DNA of 64,000 bases from Levilactobacillus hammesii DSM 16381 (GTDB lineage Bacteria > Bacillota > Bacilli > Lactobacillales > Lactobacillaceae): positions 161,724 to 225,723 of the forward strand of contig NZ_AZFS01000060.1 of NCBI RefSeq assembly GCF_001434395.1, written 5' to 3'. Positions 39,133 through 49,612 of this stretch are shown in pieces (the first letter of the stretch is position 1; the number at the start of each line of letters is the position of its first letter). Under the pieces are notes generated by a model. The model saw only the letters and a list, made by a program, of their open reading frames with translations, was not told the origin of the DNA and searched no databases. The position numbers were made by a program, and so were the translations under genes.

Positions 39133-40278
39133 GTGAAACGGTTACGAACTTTTATCGCGTTGGCCGCGGTTCCATTATTTTTGGCTGCGTGTGGGAATTT
39201 AAGTAGTTCTAGCATGTCTTCCGGTTCCGGAAGCAGCAAGTCTGGTGGTACCCAGTTGACGGGGCAGACTACGGACGGGGACTACGAAGGGGTCATTAAG
39301 AGTGGCCATTATCAAACCAGTAAGTCACGCGGGGTCACCAATAGTCAAGACTCCGGTAACACTTACAATTTAAAGAGTTTTGAAAATGGTATGCTGAGTG
39401 TGTCTAAGAAGGTCTTCTCAACTAAAAAGTATGTCTTCCAAGAAGGGCAATATCTCAATACGTCGACCGTTCAGAATTGGTTGGATCGTAAATCCAAGTC
39501 TAATCCAGATGGGTTGAACCCCACGAGTAATGGCTCAACTTCGCCAACCAAGCGAAATCCGGTCTACATTCAGGCGTTAGAGGAACAAGATTACATGACG
39601 CAGAAGAATAGTAAGTTATCTCTGAGTGGGGTTACGATTGGGATTGCCGTTAACTCGGTCGACTACTACAAGAAGACTCAGTATGGGGCAACTTACGAAA
39701 CGAAGATCAGTAAAGCGGCTGGCGAAGCCTATGCCAAAAAGGCTGCCAATACGGTCTTACAACGATTGCGTAAAAAGTCCGCACTCAAGAATGTTCCGAT
39801 CGTCATTGCGGTCTATCGCCAAGCTTCTAACGATAGTTTAGTGGGCGGTACGTTCATGGCTTATTCCAACAATAAGGCCGGCGCGACGAGTGTGAAGAGC
39901 TGGACGCCGTTGGGTGATAAGAACTATGTCTTCCCAACTGAAAGTGGGTCAAGTAGTCCTAACAGTAATGATGAGAGTTCCTTCACCAACTTCAAGACAC
40001 AGGTTGAAAACTTCTTCCCTAACTTGAGTGGTGTGACGGCGCAGGCCCGGTACAACGGTAAGAATTTACAAGGGATGCACGTCAACATTACGATTCAGTT
40101 CTACAGTCAAACGGAAATTATTAGCTTTACGCAATATCTCCAAACGGCGGCTCAAAAGTATCTGCCATCTGGTGTACCGATTGATATTACCGTTTCCTCG
40201 ACTGATGGTGTTCAGAGCTTCCTGTCCCGGACATCGGGGTCCAAGAAGTTCACGAGTCACGTCTTTAACAGCTATTAA
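39133..40278 (+). CDS. camS: CamS-family sex pheromone lipoprotein
   Basis: A surface lipoprotein of 381 residues. The signal ends in the lipobox LFLAAC, with the lipidated cysteine at residue 20. The body shows the CamS fold pattern: DGDYEGVIKSGHYQTSKSRG, YIQALEEQDYM and the C-terminal LSGVTAQARYNGKNLQGMHV. In enterococci the cleaved signal of the homologue is a mating pheromone. Here only the lipoprotein role is safe. I chose GTG 39133 because AGGAGG lies 9 bases upstream; the in-frame ATG 39106 overlaps the ligA stop. It is the last gene of the pcrA operon. Confidence 0.92.
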   Translation: MKRLRTFIALAAVPLFLAACGNLSSSSMSSGSGSSKSGGTQLTGQTTDGDYEGVIKSGHYQTSKSRGVTNSQDSGNTYNLKSFENGMLSVSKKVFSTKKYVFQEGQYLNTSTVQNWLDRKSKSNPDGLNPTSNGSTSPTKRNPVYIQALEEQDYMTQKNSKLSLSGVTIGIAVNSVDYYKKTQYGATYETKISKAAGEAYAKKAANTVLQRLRKKSALKNVPIVIAVYRQASNDSLVGGTFMAYSNNKAGATSVKSWTPLGDKNYVFPTESGSSSPNSNDESSFTNFKTQVENFFPNLSGVTAQARYNGKNLQGMHVNITIQFYSQTEIISFTQYLQTAAQKYLPSGVPIDITVSSTDGVQSFLSRTSGSKKFTSHVFNSY

Positions 40279-40299
40279 AATTTAAATTAAGTAATCATC

Positions 40300-40351
40300 A
40301 AAGTTGTGGGAACGCCGCGTTATCGCGAGTAGTTCCCACAACTTTTTTGTT
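40300..40351 (+). terminator. Terminator of the pcrA-ligA-camS operon
   Basis: A perfect 14-bp stem (40300-40313 with 40332-40345) followed by TTTT. Confidence 0.85.
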
Positions 40352-40638
40352 AGAGCCTAACGGTTGGCTGCCAGACCGATGGTTCATTTGTAGAGTGGTT
40401 AAGCGATCGTTTTAAACAGTCCGGTGACAACTTAGGGCGAAATGAGTTGTAATGCGGTATCCTAACTGTTATCATGGGCTTTCAGTAGTTATCATCTTTT
40501 TTGAAATTAGGGGAAATGCGCAGCAGCTTGGGACTTAAATGAAGCTGTGTAGGAAAGCTCAGTGCGACCGGGGCTTTTTCATTTGCGGAGTAAGCAGAAA
40601 ACTATCTCGGAAAAAGCATGATTTTCCCCTCAGAATCT
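40352..40638. other. Gene-free stretch before gatC
   Basis: About 290 bases with no supportable gene. AAAGCTC (about 40553) and GGGGCTTTTT (about 40569) could form a small terminator-like hairpin, so a short transcript may end here. No promoter for one was identified. Confidence 0.4.
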
Positions 40639-40666
40639 TTGGAGCTTCGCGGATATATGGTAGAAT
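40639..40666 (+). promoter_or_regulatory. gatCAB promoter
   Basis: TTGGAG (40639-40644), 16-base spacer, TAGAAT (40661-40666). Confidence 0.65.
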
Positions 40667-40738
40667 GTTATTGTGTGTTTATCTTCTGAAAAATGGGGAT
40701 GAACGGTGAATGCGGATAAATTAGAAAGAGGGATATTG

Positions 40739-41047
40739 ATGGCTAATCGAATTAATCGAGACCAAGTTCAACACGTTGCCGGACTGGCAAAACTTGAATT
40801 TACGGATGCCCAGTTGGATGCTTTTACGCCCCAACTTGATGACATTATTGGCCTTTTTGAAACGCTCAGCGAAGTTGATACTGACGGTGTTGAAGCAACA
40901 AGCAGTGTTTCTGATCAATTAAACGTAATGCGCGAAGATGTCGCCGATGACTGGGGACAGAGTCATGCGCTACTTAAAAATGCACCAGATGCCGCTCGTG
41001 GCTTCATTAAGGTGCCAGCCATCATTGATGAAAGCGAGGATAACTAA
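40739..41047 (+). CDS. gatC: Asp/Glu-tRNA amidotransferase subunit C
   Basis: The small 102-residue subunit that wraps around GatA and stabilises its contact with GatB. The sequence RDQVQHVAGLAKLEF, then LDDIIGLFETLSEVDTDGVE, matches GatC closely. The ATG at 40739 has AAAGAGGG upstream; an in-frame ATG at 40706 lacks a site. It is the first gene of gatC-gatA-gatB-dagK, with 3-base spacing to gatA. Confidence 0.95.
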   Translation: MANRINRDQVQHVAGLAKLEFTDAQLDAFTPQLDDIIGLFETLSEVDTDGVEATSSVSDQLNVMREDVADDWGQSHALLKNAPDAARGFIKVPAIIDESEDN

Positions 41048-41050
41048 CAG

Positions 41051-42520
41051 ATGAATTATTTCAAACAGGATCTCGCCAGTCTTCACGCCGATTTGGTGGC
41101 TAAAAAAATCAGTTCTAAGGAATTGACGCAGGCAACTTTCGACAACATCAAGGCCACCGATCCTAAGATTGATGCCTTTCTTGCCTTAAATGAAGAGGCT
41201 GCCTTAGACCAAGCCACTAAGATTGATGCGGCTGGTATCAAGGATGATCAGCCCTTAGCCGGTATTCCGGTGGCTATTAAGGACAACATCGTTACCAAGG
41301 ATTTGACGACCACGGCCGCTTCCAAGATCTTGGCTAATTTCAAGCCAGTCTATGATGCAACGGCGACGGAAAAGTTGGCTGCCGCACAAATGGTGACGGT
41401 CGGGAAGACTAACCTGGACGAATTCGCCATGGGTGGTTCTACGGAAACGTCTGCCTTCAAACAAACCAAGAATGCTTGGGATCAAACCAAGGTTCCTGGT
41501 GGGTCATCAGGTGGTTCTGCTGCCGCAGTTGCCTCTGGTCAAGTCGTGGCTGCCTTGGGAACCGATACCGGTGGTTCGATTCGTCAACCCGCTTCCTTTA
41601 ACGGCGTTGTGGGGATGAAGCCGACTTACGGTCGTGTTTCACGGTGGGGCCTGATTGCCTTTGGGTCCAGTTTGGACCAAATTGGACCTTTGACCCGTGG
41701 CGTTAAGGATAACGCCACCATCTTGAGCGCCATCGCAGGTCATGATGACCACGATTTGACGAGCTCAACGCAAGCCGTTCCTAACTTTGCCGGTGACTTA
41801 AACGATGCCGCTAGTGTGAAGGGCTTACGGATTGGGTTACCTAAAGAATTCCTTGCAGAAGGGGTTGATGATGACGTCAAGAACGCCATCTTGGCCGCTG
41901 CTGACACTTACCGCAAGTTAGGTGCCACGGTTGACGAAGTTTCCCTACCACACAACAAGTATGGGGTCGCTGCTTACTACATCATTGCGTCCTCCGAAGC
42001 CTCTTCTAACTTACAACGGTTCGATGGAATTCGTTATGGTTACCGGGCACAGGACGTTAAGAACCTGGAAGATGTTTACGTGAAGTCCCGTTCCGAAGGC
42101 TTTGGCGACGAAGTTAAGCGCCGGATTATGTTGGGAACGTTCTCCTTATCCGCTGGGTTTTACGATGCCTACTTCTTAAAGGCTGCTAAGGTACGGACGG
42201 TCATTATCAATGACTTTAAGGCTGTCTTAAAGGATCATGACTTTATCATGGGTCCTGTAGCCCCAACGCCAGCCTTTGACTTGGGTGCCGAAATCCAAGA
42301 TCCAATTACGATGTACATGAATGATATCTTAACGATTCCTGTGAACTTGGCAGGATTACCAGGCCTTTCATTGCCTGCTGGCTTCAGTAACAACCTGCCA
42401 GTCGGGATGCAATTGATCGGTCGGCCATTCGATGAAAGCACGCTGTACAAGGCGGGTTACGTCTTCGAACAGAATACAGACTTTCATTTACAAGTTCCAA
42501 CGTTAGGAGGTCAAAACTAA
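41051..42520 (+). CDS. gatA: Asp/Glu-tRNA amidotransferase subunit A
   Basis: The amidase subunit that frees ammonia from glutamine for conversion of Glu-tRNA-Gln (or Asp-tRNA-Asn) to the correct aminoacyl-tRNA. The catalytic triad of the amidase signature family is complete: lysine in [10 protein letters not shown] (K77), serine in [11 protein letters not shown] (S152) and the nucleophile in [11 protein letters not shown] (S176). The length of 489 residues is standard. It ends in an overlap of one base with gatB. Confidence 0.97.
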   Translation: MNYFKQDLASLHADLVAKKISSKELTQATFDNIKATDPKIDAFLALNEEAALDQATKIDAAGIKDDQPLAGIPVAIKDNIVTKDLTTTAASKILANFKPVYDATATEKLAAAQMVTVGKTNLDEFAMGGSTETSAFKQTKNAWDQTKVPGGSSGGSAAAVASGQVVAALGTDTGGSIRQPASFNGVVGMKPTYGRVSRWGLIAFGSSLDQIGPLTRGVKDNATILSAIAGHDDHDLTSSTQAVPNFAGDLNDAASVKGLRIGLPKEFLAEGVDDDVKNAILAAADTYRKLGATVDEVSLPHNKYGVAAYYIIASSEASSNLQRFDGIRYGYRAQDVKNLEDVYVKSRSEGFGDEVKRRIMLGTFSLSAGFYDAYFLKAAKVRTVIINDFKAVLKDHDFIMGPVAPTPAFDLGAEIQDPITMYMNDILTIPVNLAGLPGLSLPAGFSNNLPVGMQLIGRPFDESTLYKAGYVFEQNTDFHLQVPTLGGQN

Positions 42521-43941
42521 TGAACTTTGAAACGACGATTGGACTGGAAGTCCATATTGAGTTGAAGACCAATTCAAAGATCTTTAGCCCATCCCCCGTA
42601 GCTTACGGGGCTGATCCTAACGCCAACACCAACGTCATCGATTGGGGGTACCCTGGGGTACTGCCAACGACGAACAAAGGGGTTGTTGCGGATGGGATCA
42701 TTGCTGCACTGGCCTTACACGCGACGGTCGAGCAGCACACGCACTTCGATCGGAAGAACTATTTCTATCCAGATAACCCTAAGGCTTACCAGATTACCCA
42801 ATCTGACAAGCCCATTGGCCATGATGGTTGGGTTGAAGTCGACGTTGATGGTGTGAAGAAGAAGATTGGGATCTCCGAAATGCACATTGAAGAAGATGCC
42901 GGGAAGAACACCCACGAACGCGACTATTCCTATGTCGATTTAAACCGGCAAGGGACACCGCTGATTGAAATTGTGTCGAAGCCAGACATTGCGTCACCAG
43001 CCGAAGCCTACGCTTACTTGGAAGCCTTACGTCAACGGATTCAATTTACCGGGATCTCTGATGTGAAGATGGAAGAAGGGTCCATGCGGGTCGACGTTAA
43101 CATTTCCGTTCGTCCTGTGGGCCAAGAAAAGTTTGGGACGAAGACTGAGCTGAAGAACTTGAACTCCTTTAACTACGTGCAACGTGGGTTGGAGTATGAA
43201 GAAAAGCGGCAGCAACAGGTCTTGATGTCCGGGGGCGCCGTTCAACAAGAAACCCGGCGCTTCGATGAAAAGACCGGTGAAACGATCCTCATGCGGGTCA
43301 AGGCCGGCGCCGATGACTACCGGTACTTCCCAGAACCAGATCTTCCTGCCTTGAACATCAGCGATGACTGGATCAAGGAACTGGGCGATGCCATGCCAGA
43401 AATGCCAACCAAGCGGCGGGAACGTTACGTTAACGACCTTGGCTTGACGGATTATGACGCCATGGTCATCACGCAGACCAAGGAAATGTCCGACTTCTTC
43501 GACGCCACGGTTGCGTTGAAGGCCGATCCTAAGATGGCCGCTAACTACCTACAAGGGGACGTTAACGCCTACCTGAACGACAATCACGTTGATCTTCAGG
43601 CAACGAAGCTGACCCCAGCCAACTTGGCCGGGATGATCAACCTGATCTCTGACGGTACCATTTCTAGCAAGATGGCGAAGAAGGTCTTCAAGGCCATCAC
43701 GAATGGTGAGGAACCTAAGGCCTTCGTTGAAAAGCATGGTCTGGTTCAACTGTCAGATCCTGCCAAGTTACAACCAATCATCGATGATGTTTTGCAGGCT
43801 AACCCGCAATCCATCGAGGACTTTAACAATGGTAAGAAACGGGCCGTTGGGTTCTTGGTTGGTCAAATCATGAAGCAAACGCACGGGCAAGCTAACCCGC
43901 AAGTCGTTAACAAATTGTTAATGGCAGCATTACAGCAATAG
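42520..43941 (+). CDS. gatB: Asp/Glu-tRNA amidotransferase subunit B
   Basis: The tRNA-binding and kinase subunit, 473 residues. It opens with [20 protein letters not shown] and has [23 protein letters not shown] and [10 protein letters not shown] of the cradle domain. The C-terminal helical and YqeY-like tail domain recognises tRNA. TAATG overlap with gatA implies coupled translation. The order gatCAB is conserved in Firmicutes. Confidence 0.97.
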   Translation: MNFETTIGLEVHIELKTNSKIFSPSPVAYGADPNANTNVIDWGYPGVLPTTNKGVVADGIIAALALHATVEQHTHFDRKNYFYPDNPKAYQITQSDKPIGHDGWVEVDVDGVKKKIGISEMHIEEDAGKNTHERDYSYVDLNRQGTPLIEIVSKPDIASPAEAYAYLEALRQRIQFTGISDVKMEEGSMRVDVNISVRPVGQEKFGTKTELKNLNSFNYVQRGLEYEEKRQQQVLMSGGAVQQETRRFDEKTGETILMRVKAGADDYRYFPEPDLPALNISDDWIKELGDAMPEMPTKRRERYVNDLGLTDYDAMVITQTKEMSDFFDATVALKADPKMAANYLQGDVNAYLNDNHVDLQATKLTPANLAGMINLISDGTISSKMAKKVFKAITNGEEPKAFVEKHGLVQLSDPAKLQPIIDDVLQANPQSIEDFNNGKKRAVGFLVGQIMKQTHGQANPQVVNKLLMAALQQ

Positions 43942-43958
43942 AGCAATGGAGGCACATC

Positions 43959-44972
43959 ATGCGTAAACGGGCACGGGTCATTTATAATCCAACTTCAGGT
44001 CGTGAAGCCCTGAAGAAAGACCTGATTGACATTCTAGCGGTGTTTGAACAGGCGGGGTACGAAACGAGTGCCTTTGCAACGACAGCCGACCCTAATTCGG
44101 CACAAAACGAAGCAACTCGCGTGGCGAAAGCCGGGTTCGAGTTGATCGTGGCTGCTGGGGGTGATGGGACAATCAATCAGGTGGTTAACGGGATTGCTGG
44201 ATTACCACATCGTCCTAAAATGGCCATTATTCCTGCCGGTACCACGAATGATTATGCCCGGGCTTTACACATCCCGCGCGAAGATCCGTTGGCGGCAGCG
44301 AAGGTTGTATTGAAGGACCAAACGATTAAGATGGACATTGGTCAGGCGGGCGAAACGTATTTTATTAACATTGCCGGTGGGGGACTACTGACGGAGTTAA
44401 CTTACGACGTCCCATCCAACTTGAAATCCATCTTTGGCTACCTGGCATACCTGTTAAAGGGTGCCGAATTGTTGCCACGGATCAAACCCATTGATATGGA
44501 CTTGACCTACGATGGTGGCCATTTCCGTGGTAAAGCGTCCATGTTTCTTCTGGCGTTAACCAATTCCATCGGGGGCTTCGAGCAGATTGTGCCCGACGCT
44601 GCCTTGGATGACGGAAAGTTCACCATGATCATCGTGAAGACCGCCAGCATGCCGGAAATTTTGCGGCTGATGGGGCTGGTTCTGAACGGGGGCAAGCACA
44701 TCAACGATCCACACATTATCTACAAGAAGACCAGCAAGGTGATTGCCAAGCCAGTCGAGGAGCGGATGATGATTAATCTGGATGGTGAATATGGTGGTGA
44801 CGCACCGATGAAGTTCCGTAACTTGGGACAACACATCGAGATGTATGCCAACCTAGATGCCATTCCGGATTCAGCGGTGACGAGTGAATCACCGGAAGTT
44901 CTGGAAGCAGAACAGCGCTTCGTTAAGCAGGTTGAAAGCTTGCCTGATGGGGAACGTGAAACGGAAGATTAA
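43959..44972 (+). CDS. dagK: Diacylglycerol kinase (DgkB/YerQ type)
   Basis: A soluble lipid kinase that recycles diacylglycerol, released in lipoteichoic acid synthesis, to phosphatidic acid. The 337-residue protein has the conserved start RARVIYNPTSGRE, the nucleotide motif VAAGGDGTINQVVNG (GGDGT at 67-71), PAGTTNDYAR and NLDGEYGG. It follows gatB by 17 bases with TGGAGG, so it belongs to the same operon, as in other lactobacilli and bacilli. A terminator lies directly after. Confidence 0.94.
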   Translation: MRKRARVIYNPTSGREALKKDLIDILAVFEQAGYETSAFATTADPNSAQNEATRVAKAGFELIVAAGGDGTINQVVNGIAGLPHRPKMAIIPAGTTNDYARALHIPREDPLAAAKVVLKDQTIKMDIGQAGETYFINIAGGGLLTELTYDVPSNLKSIFGYLAYLLKGAELLPRIKPIDMDLTYDGGHFRGKASMFLLALTNSIGGFEQIVPDAALDDGKFTMIIVKTASMPEILRLMGLVLNGGKHINDPHIIYKKTSKVIAKPVEERMMINLDGEYGGDAPMKFRNLGQHIEMYANLDAIPDSAVTSESPEVLEAEQRFVKQVESLPDGERETED

Positions 44973-44980
44973 GATACTGA

Positions 44981-45019
44981 GGGATTTTGCACGGACTTTT
45001 GGGGCAAAATCCCTTTCTC
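44981..45019 (+). terminator. Terminator after dagK
   Basis: A 10-bp perfect stem (44981-44990 with 45004-45013) and TTTCTC. The T tract is short, and rlmD starts 20 bases on, so some read-through into rlmD is likely. Confidence 0.65.
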
Positions 45020-45033
45020 ATTAAGGAGTACAC

Positions 45034-46401
45034 ATGAAAACTAAAGCACCAGTAGCAAAGAATGAACGTCTCGACGTGACCATCGCCGATTTAACTTATC
45101 AGGGGATGGGTGTCGCTAAAGTCGATGACTTCCCATTATTTATCGAAAACGCCTTACCTGGTGAAGAATTAACTATCCAGGTCACCAAGGTGCAAAGCCA
45201 TTACGGTTTTGCCCGGGCAATCACCTGGAAGACCGAATCACCTGACCGCGTGAAGGATGTTGACAAGACTTACCGGCAAACGGGGATTGCGCCACTTCAA
45301 CACTTGGCTTACCCAGCCCAATTGAAGTTCAAGCAGCATCAGATTGCGGAATTGTTCAGCAAGGATCATCAAGACGTTGAAGTCGCACCAACTTTAGGGA
45401 TGGACAATCCTACCCAGTATCGGAACAAGGCCCAAGTGCCCGTTCGGATGATCAAGGGGCAGTTGGAAACGGGCTTCTACCGGCAACACAGCCATGAGCT
45501 GATCCCATTGACGGACTTTTACATTCAAGATCCAGCCATCGACGCTGCGATTGTAAAGGTTCGCGACATTCTGCGTCAGTTTGAAATTCCTGCTTACAAC
45601 GAAATCAATGACAAGGGTGTCATTCGGAACATCATGGTTCGGCGGGGCTACTACAGTCATGAAATGATGATTGTTTTAATCAGCCGGACGCAAAAAATGC
45701 CAAGTCAAGCCCAATTGGTTGATCAAATTCACCAGGCCTTACCAGAAGTCACGAGCATCGTTCTGAACGTGAATGCCAAGAAGACGAATGTCATCATGGG
45801 GAACGTCACGCGGACGCTGTACGGCAAGCCTACGATTGAGGATAGCCTGTTAGGGTTGACCTTCGCCATTTCGGCGCGGTCATTCTACCAAGTGAACCCA
45901 CAACAGACGGAAAAGCTCTACCAGATGGCTATCGACAAGGCTGGCTTGACCGGCAAAGAGACCGTTATCGATGCTTACTGTGGGATCGGGACGATTTCAT
46001 TGGCTTTGGCCAAGCATGCTAAGCAGGTCTATGGGGTTGATATTGTCCCTGAAGCGATCGAAGACGCCAAGGTTAATGCCCAAAAGAATCATTTGAGCAA
46101 CGTGACCTTCGAGGTTGATAAGGCCGAAACGCAAATGGCCAAGTGGCAGGAAGCCGGCCTGAAGCCCGATGTTGTGGTGGTTGATCCCCCACGTAAGGGT
46201 CTGGCTGAAAGCCTGATCGACGCGACTGCTAAGATGGCGCCTAAGAAGGTTGTCTACGTGAGCTGCAACCCGGCAACGTTGGTTCGTGACGTGGCGCGGT
46301 TCCAAGAATTGGGTTACGCTATCGACGGGCCGATCCAACCCGTTGATCAATTCCCACAAACGCCTCACGTGGAAAGTGTCACGGTTTTAGTGAAAAAGTA
46401 A
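45034..46401 (+). CDS. rlmD: 23S rRNA (uracil-5-)-methyltransferase RlmD/RlmCD
   Basis: Transfers a methyl group from SAM to C5 of uridine in 23S rRNA (in Firmicutes one enzyme can serve both U747 and U1939). The 455 residues begin with a TRAM RNA-binding domain (about 6-64). FYQVNPQQ and the SAM motif IDAYCGIGTISLAL (about 311-324) follow, then VVDPPRKGL and the catalytic cysteine in YVSCNPATL (about residue 410). The four-cysteine iron-sulphur cluster of E. coli RlmD is not visible, as in other Firmicute homologues. AAGGAG precedes the ATG. Confidence 0.93.
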   Translation: MKTKAPVAKNERLDVTIADLTYQGMGVAKVDDFPLFIENALPGEELTIQVTKVQSHYGFARAITWKTESPDRVKDVDKTYRQTGIAPLQHLAYPAQLKFKQHQIAELFSKDHQDVEVAPTLGMDNPTQYRNKAQVPVRMIKGQLETGFYRQHSHELIPLTDFYIQDPAIDAAIVKVRDILRQFEIPAYNEINDKGVIRNIMVRRGYYSHEMMIVLISRTQKMPSQAQLVDQIHQALPEVTSIVLNVNAKKTNVIMGNVTRTLYGKPTIEDSLLGLTFAISARSFYQVNPQQTEKLYQMAIDKAGLTGKETVIDAYCGIGTISLALAKHAKQVYGVDIVPEAIEDAKVNAQKNHLSNVTFEVDKAETQMAKWQEAGLKPDVVVVDPPRKGLAESLIDATAKMAPKKVVYVSCNPATLVRDVARFQELGYAIDGPIQPVDQFPQTPHVESVTVLVKK

Positions 46402-46410
46402 AGTCAAGAT

Positions 46411-46443
46411 ACGCGGTTGCCGTTAAGGTGACCGCGTTTTTTG
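46411..46443 (+). terminator. Terminator after rlmD
   Basis: A 7-bp GC-rich stem (46411-46417 with 46431-46437) followed by TTTTTT. Confidence 0.75.
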
Positions 46444-46679
46444 TACAGGAGAGGTTACCCTCCCAAGGGCCGATTTTAGCAATCTGGGTTTAAGGGGAAC
46501 GGAATAAACAGCTGACGATTTTGGGATGGACTGACGAATACGTCTCCCCAAATTGAACCTAAAACAATTGATTTTATACAAAATTTCGAATAAACAACGG
46601 CTTACTTAAAATTAGTAATCTTAATGACTTGACGTAATTTTGCACACGCGACACGCTAATGAAATCTTGCTTTCAACAC
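46444..46679. other. Gene-free stretch upstream of the deo operator
   Basis: About 235 bases with no gene and no clear structure. Together with the deo control region the gap before deoC is 423 bases. Confidence 0.45.
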
Positions 46680-46693
46680 GTAAACCGGTTTAC
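46680..46693. promoter_or_regulatory. Perfect CG-centred palindrome upstream of the deo operon
   Basis: GTAAACCGGTTTAC is a perfect 14-base palindrome, 73 bases upstream of the deoC -35. It has the form of a LacI-family operator and resembles the site in front of rbsD (54609-54622). It does not fit the cre consensus, whose outer bases are TG and CA. Confidence 0.55.
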
Positions 46694-46765
46694 TGAAAAG
46701 GACAAAATTACTTGTTCAAGGTAACACAATCAACGGGGTTGCTGAACATAATTTCAAATTTCTAC

Positions 46766-46794
46766 TTTACAAACGTGCACGAATCCGTTATGCT
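46766..46794 (+). promoter_or_regulatory. deo operon promoter
   Basis: TTTACA (46766-46771), 17-base spacer, TATGCT (46789-46794), just upstream of the deoC binding site GAAAGGGG. Confidence 0.7.
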
Positions 46795-46824
46795 AATTGT
46801 GATAAATGAAAGGGGTTTCATACA

Positions 46825-47514
46825 ATGACATTAACGACTGCACAATTAGCAAAATACATGGACCACACTAACTTAAAGGCCGACGCCACTGAAGCCAGCA
46901 TCAAACAAACTTGTGACGAAGCCAAGCAATTTGACACGGCATCTGTCTGTGTTAACTCTTACTGGATTCCGTTCGTTGCTGAGCAATTGAAGGACAGCGA
47001 CGTTAACCCAATCGCCGTTGTTGGATTCCCACTAGGCGCTATGGCTACTGATAGCGAAGTCTTTGAAGCCAACAAGGCCATCGATGACGGTGCCGAAGAA
47101 ATCGACATGGTTATCAACGTTGGTGAATTGAAGTCCGGTAACAACGATAAGGTTGGCAAGGATATCTTGGCTTTGGCTGAAGCCGTTCATACCAAAGGCA
47201 AATTGCTGAAAGTTATCTTGGAAACTTGCCTGTTGAATAACGAAGAAATTATCCGGGCTTGCAAGTTGAGTGAACAAGCCGGTGCCGATTTCGTCAAGAC
47301 GTCAACTGGGTTCTCAACTGCAGGTGCTAAGATCGATGACGTTAAATTAATGCGTGAAACTGTGGGCGATCGCTTAGGCGTTAAGGCTTCCGGTGGAATT
47401 CACAGCAAGGACGAAGCCTTAGCTATGATTGATGCCGGTGCCAGTCGTTTAGGTGTCAGTGCAACGGTTGCCATCTTAACGGGCGAAGCTACTGGGACGA
47501 AGTCAGGTTACTAA
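46825..47514 (+). CDS. deoC: Deoxyribose-phosphate aldolase
   Basis: Splits 2-deoxyribose-5-phosphate into glyceraldehyde-3-phosphate and acetaldehyde. The 229-residue class I aldolase has the Schiff-base lysine in [10 protein letters not shown] (about K158), the second lysine in [10 protein letters not shown] and KVILETCLL. It is the first gene of deoC-deoB-deoD-deoR-pdp, which breaks down nucleosides for carbon and energy. The leader start is well defined (GAAAGGGG, ATG). Confidence 0.97.
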   Translation: MTLTTAQLAKYMDHTNLKADATEASIKQTCDEAKQFDTASVCVNSYWIPFVAEQLKDSDVNPIAVVGFPLGAMATDSEVFEANKAIDDGAEEIDMVINVGELKSGNNDKVGKDILALAEAVHTKGKLLKVILETCLLNNEEIIRACKLSEQAGADFVKTSTGFSTAGAKIDDVKLMRETVGDRLGVKASGGIHSKDEALAMIDAGASRLGVSATVAILTGEATGTKSGY

Positions 47515-47544
47515 AATTAAGTGAGTGAAAGTGGGGATACGGAT

Positions 47545-48732
47545 ATGAAGTTCAAACGAATTTTCGGTTTAGTTATGGATTCTGTCGGGACGGGGGCCGC
47601 ACCGGACTCTGTGAACTACGGTGACGAGGGGGCTGATACCCTGGGTCACGTGGGTCATTACTACGCGGGCAAGCTAGCCTTACCGAACCTGGCTAAATTG
47701 GGGATATCCAATCTCCGGGATACACCCATCGAAGGTGTTCCCGTAACTGACGCACCCAAGGCTTACTACGGAAAGATGCAAGAAATCTCTGCCGGTAAGG
47801 ATTCCATGGATGGTCACTGGGAAATGATGGGTTTGCCCGTACGTAAGGCCCTGAGTACCTATCCAAATGGCTTCCCAGCTGATTTATTAAAGAAATTGGA
47901 AACGTTTTCTGGGCGGAAGATCATTGGTAACCGGCCCGAATCCGGCACCAAGATTATTGCCGAGTTGGGTGAACAACAGATGGCTAAGGGCGATTTGATT
48001 GTTTATACGTCTGGTGATTCCGTCTTACAGATTGCGGCTCACGAAGATATTATTCCACTCGATGAGCTTTACAAGATTTGTGAATACGCACGTTCATTGG
48101 TCAACGGTCCGGAAAACCTAATTGGACGGGTTATCGCTCGGCCATACGTGGGACCGGATGCGGAACACTTTACGCGGACGGCTAACCGGCGGGACTTTAC
48201 GTTGGAACCCACTGACGAGACCGATATGGATCGTCTCCAAGCCGCTGGTGTTCACGTGGTTGGCGTTGGTAAGATCAACGATATCTTCTCCGGACACGGG
48301 ATCGACGAAGGCTACCATAACGAAAGTAACATGGACGGGATGGACCACGTTGACCATGTGATGCAAGAAGACTTCACGGGATTTTGCTTCATTAACTTGG
48401 TTGATTTCGATGCGATGTACGGTCACCGGCGGAATCCTAAAGGCTTCGGCCAAGCCCTGATGGACTTTGACCAACGGCTGGGAACGGTGATGGCCAACAT
48501 GCACGATGACGATCTGTTAATGATTACCGCCGATCATGGGAACGACCCAACCTATACGGGGACGGACCACACCCGTGAATTTGTCCCACTGTTGGCTTAC
48601 TCACCAAGCTTCAAGCAAGGGGGTAGCCTGGGTATTCGGTCACCATTCTCGGACTTCGGAGCCACTGTGTTGGATAACTTTGGCGTGGCTGGTAACGATG
48701 CTGGTCACAGTTTCTTAGCTGACTTGAACTAG
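47545..48732 (+). CDS. deoB: Phosphopentomutase
   Basis: Interconverts (deoxy)ribose-1-phosphate and -5-phosphate and so links the nucleoside phosphorylases to DeoC. The 395-residue member of the alkaline phosphatase superfamily has metal-binding [11 protein letters not shown] at the start, the phosphorylated threonine segment near [13 protein letters not shown], and [10 protein letters not shown] chose ATG 47545, which begins [12 protein letters not shown]; a GTG at 47521 would add eight residues. It follows deoC by 30 bases. Confidence 0.96.
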   Translation: MKFKRIFGLVMDSVGTGAAPDSVNYGDEGADTLGHVGHYYAGKLALPNLAKLGISNLRDTPIEGVPVTDAPKAYYGKMQEISAGKDSMDGHWEMMGLPVRKALSTYPNGFPADLLKKLETFSGRKIIGNRPESGTKIIAELGEQQMAKGDLIVYTSGDSVLQIAAHEDIIPLDELYKICEYARSLVNGPENLIGRVIARPYVGPDAEHFTRTANRRDFTLEPTDETDMDRLQAAGVHVVGVGKINDIFSGHGIDEGYHNESNMDGMDHVDHVMQEDFTGFCFINLVDFDAMYGHRRNPKGFGQALMDFDQRLGTVMANMHDDDLLMITADHGNDPTYTGTDHTREFVPLLAYSPSFKQGGSLGIRSPFSDFGATVLDNFGVAGNDAGHSFLADLN

Positions 48733-48755
48733 AGCAACCAAGGAGGATAACCATC

Positions 48756-49463
48756 ATGAGTAACCATTTGGAAGCAAAAATGGGCGATATCGCCGACACT
48801 GTCTTAATGCCAGGGGACCCATTACGGGCCAAGTACATCGCAGAAAATTTCTTGGAAAATCCGGTTTGTTATAACAAGGTTCGTAATGCCTTTGGGTACA
48901 CGGGAACGTACAAGGGCCACCGAATCTCCGTTCAAGGAACTGGGATGGGGATTCCATCCATCTCGATTTACGCCCATGAGTTAATCAACGACTACGGCGC
49001 TAAGAAGTTGTTCCGGGTAGGGACGGCCGGTGGGATGAGCCCCGACGTTCACGTCCGCGACGTGGTCTTGGCACAAGGCTCAACGACGGACTCAGCCATC
49101 ATTCACAATACGTTTGGCGGCGGTATCTATTACGCAACGTTGAGTGACTTTGGTCTGCTGGATGCGGCTTACCACGCGGCTAAGGACATGCAGATTCCGG
49201 TTAAGGTGGGGAACATCCTCGCTGAAGACCGTTTCTACAACGACGAAATGGACCGGCAGAAGCTGGTGGACTACGGCGTGATTGCGACGGAAATGGAATC
49301 GGCGGCACTCTTCTTGATTGCTGCGAAGTATCACGTGAAGGCCTTGTCTGTTCTGACCATTAGTAATCACTTGGTTACCGGTGAATCCACTAGTCCTGAA
49401 GAACGGGAAACATCCTTTAATGACATGATCAAGGTGGCATTAGAGGCCGCAATCGCTGATTAG
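48756..49463 (+). CDS. deoD: DeoD-type purine nucleoside phosphorylase
   Basis: Phosphorolyses purine (deoxy)nucleosides to base and (deoxy)ribose-1-phosphate. The 235-residue protein has VLMPGDPLRAKYIAENFL at the N-terminus, GTGMGIPSISIYAHEL, RVGTAGGM and ATEMESAALF of the hexameric DeoD class. AAGGAGG precedes the ATG, 23 bases after deoB. An intercistronic hairpin (49510-49569) separates it from deoR. Confidence 0.96.
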   Translation: MSNHLEAKMGDIADTVLMPGDPLRAKYIAENFLENPVCYNKVRNAFGYTGTYKGHRISVQGTGMGIPSISIYAHELINDYGAKKLFRVGTAGGMSPDVHVRDVVLAQGSTTDSAIIHNTFGGGIYYATLSDFGLLDAAYHAAKDMQIPVKVGNILAEDRFYNDEMDRQKLVDYGVIATEMESAALFLIAAKYHVKALSVLTISNHLVTGESTSPEERETSFNDMIKVALEAAIAD

Positions 49464-49509
49464 GTTCCTCATGATCGGCGTGTCAATTTACAAATAAAAG
49501 TGGGTGGCG

Positions 49510-49569
49510 ACTGGCAGCATCCGGGTTAGCGACGATTTAATCGTGGCGAGCACCGGCGTGACTGCCAGT
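49510..49569 (+). promoter_or_regulatory. Nested hairpin between deoD and deoR
   Basis: Three stacked helices: ACTGGCAG (49510-49517) with CTGCCAGT (49562-49569), then CCGG (49521-49524) with CCGG (49553-49556), then ACGAT (49532-49536) with ATCGT (49540-49544). No T run follows, so it is more likely a processing, stability or regulatory element than a terminator. Confidence 0.55.
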
Positions 49570-49612
49570 TTCCGCATCGCAAGATTTAAGGACAAGAAGG
49601 AGGGCAACACTT

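Noticed and set aside
46680..46693. Reading the deo palindrome as a cre box
   Set aside because: The centre and inner bases fit, but all four outer consensus bases (TG and CA) are wrong.
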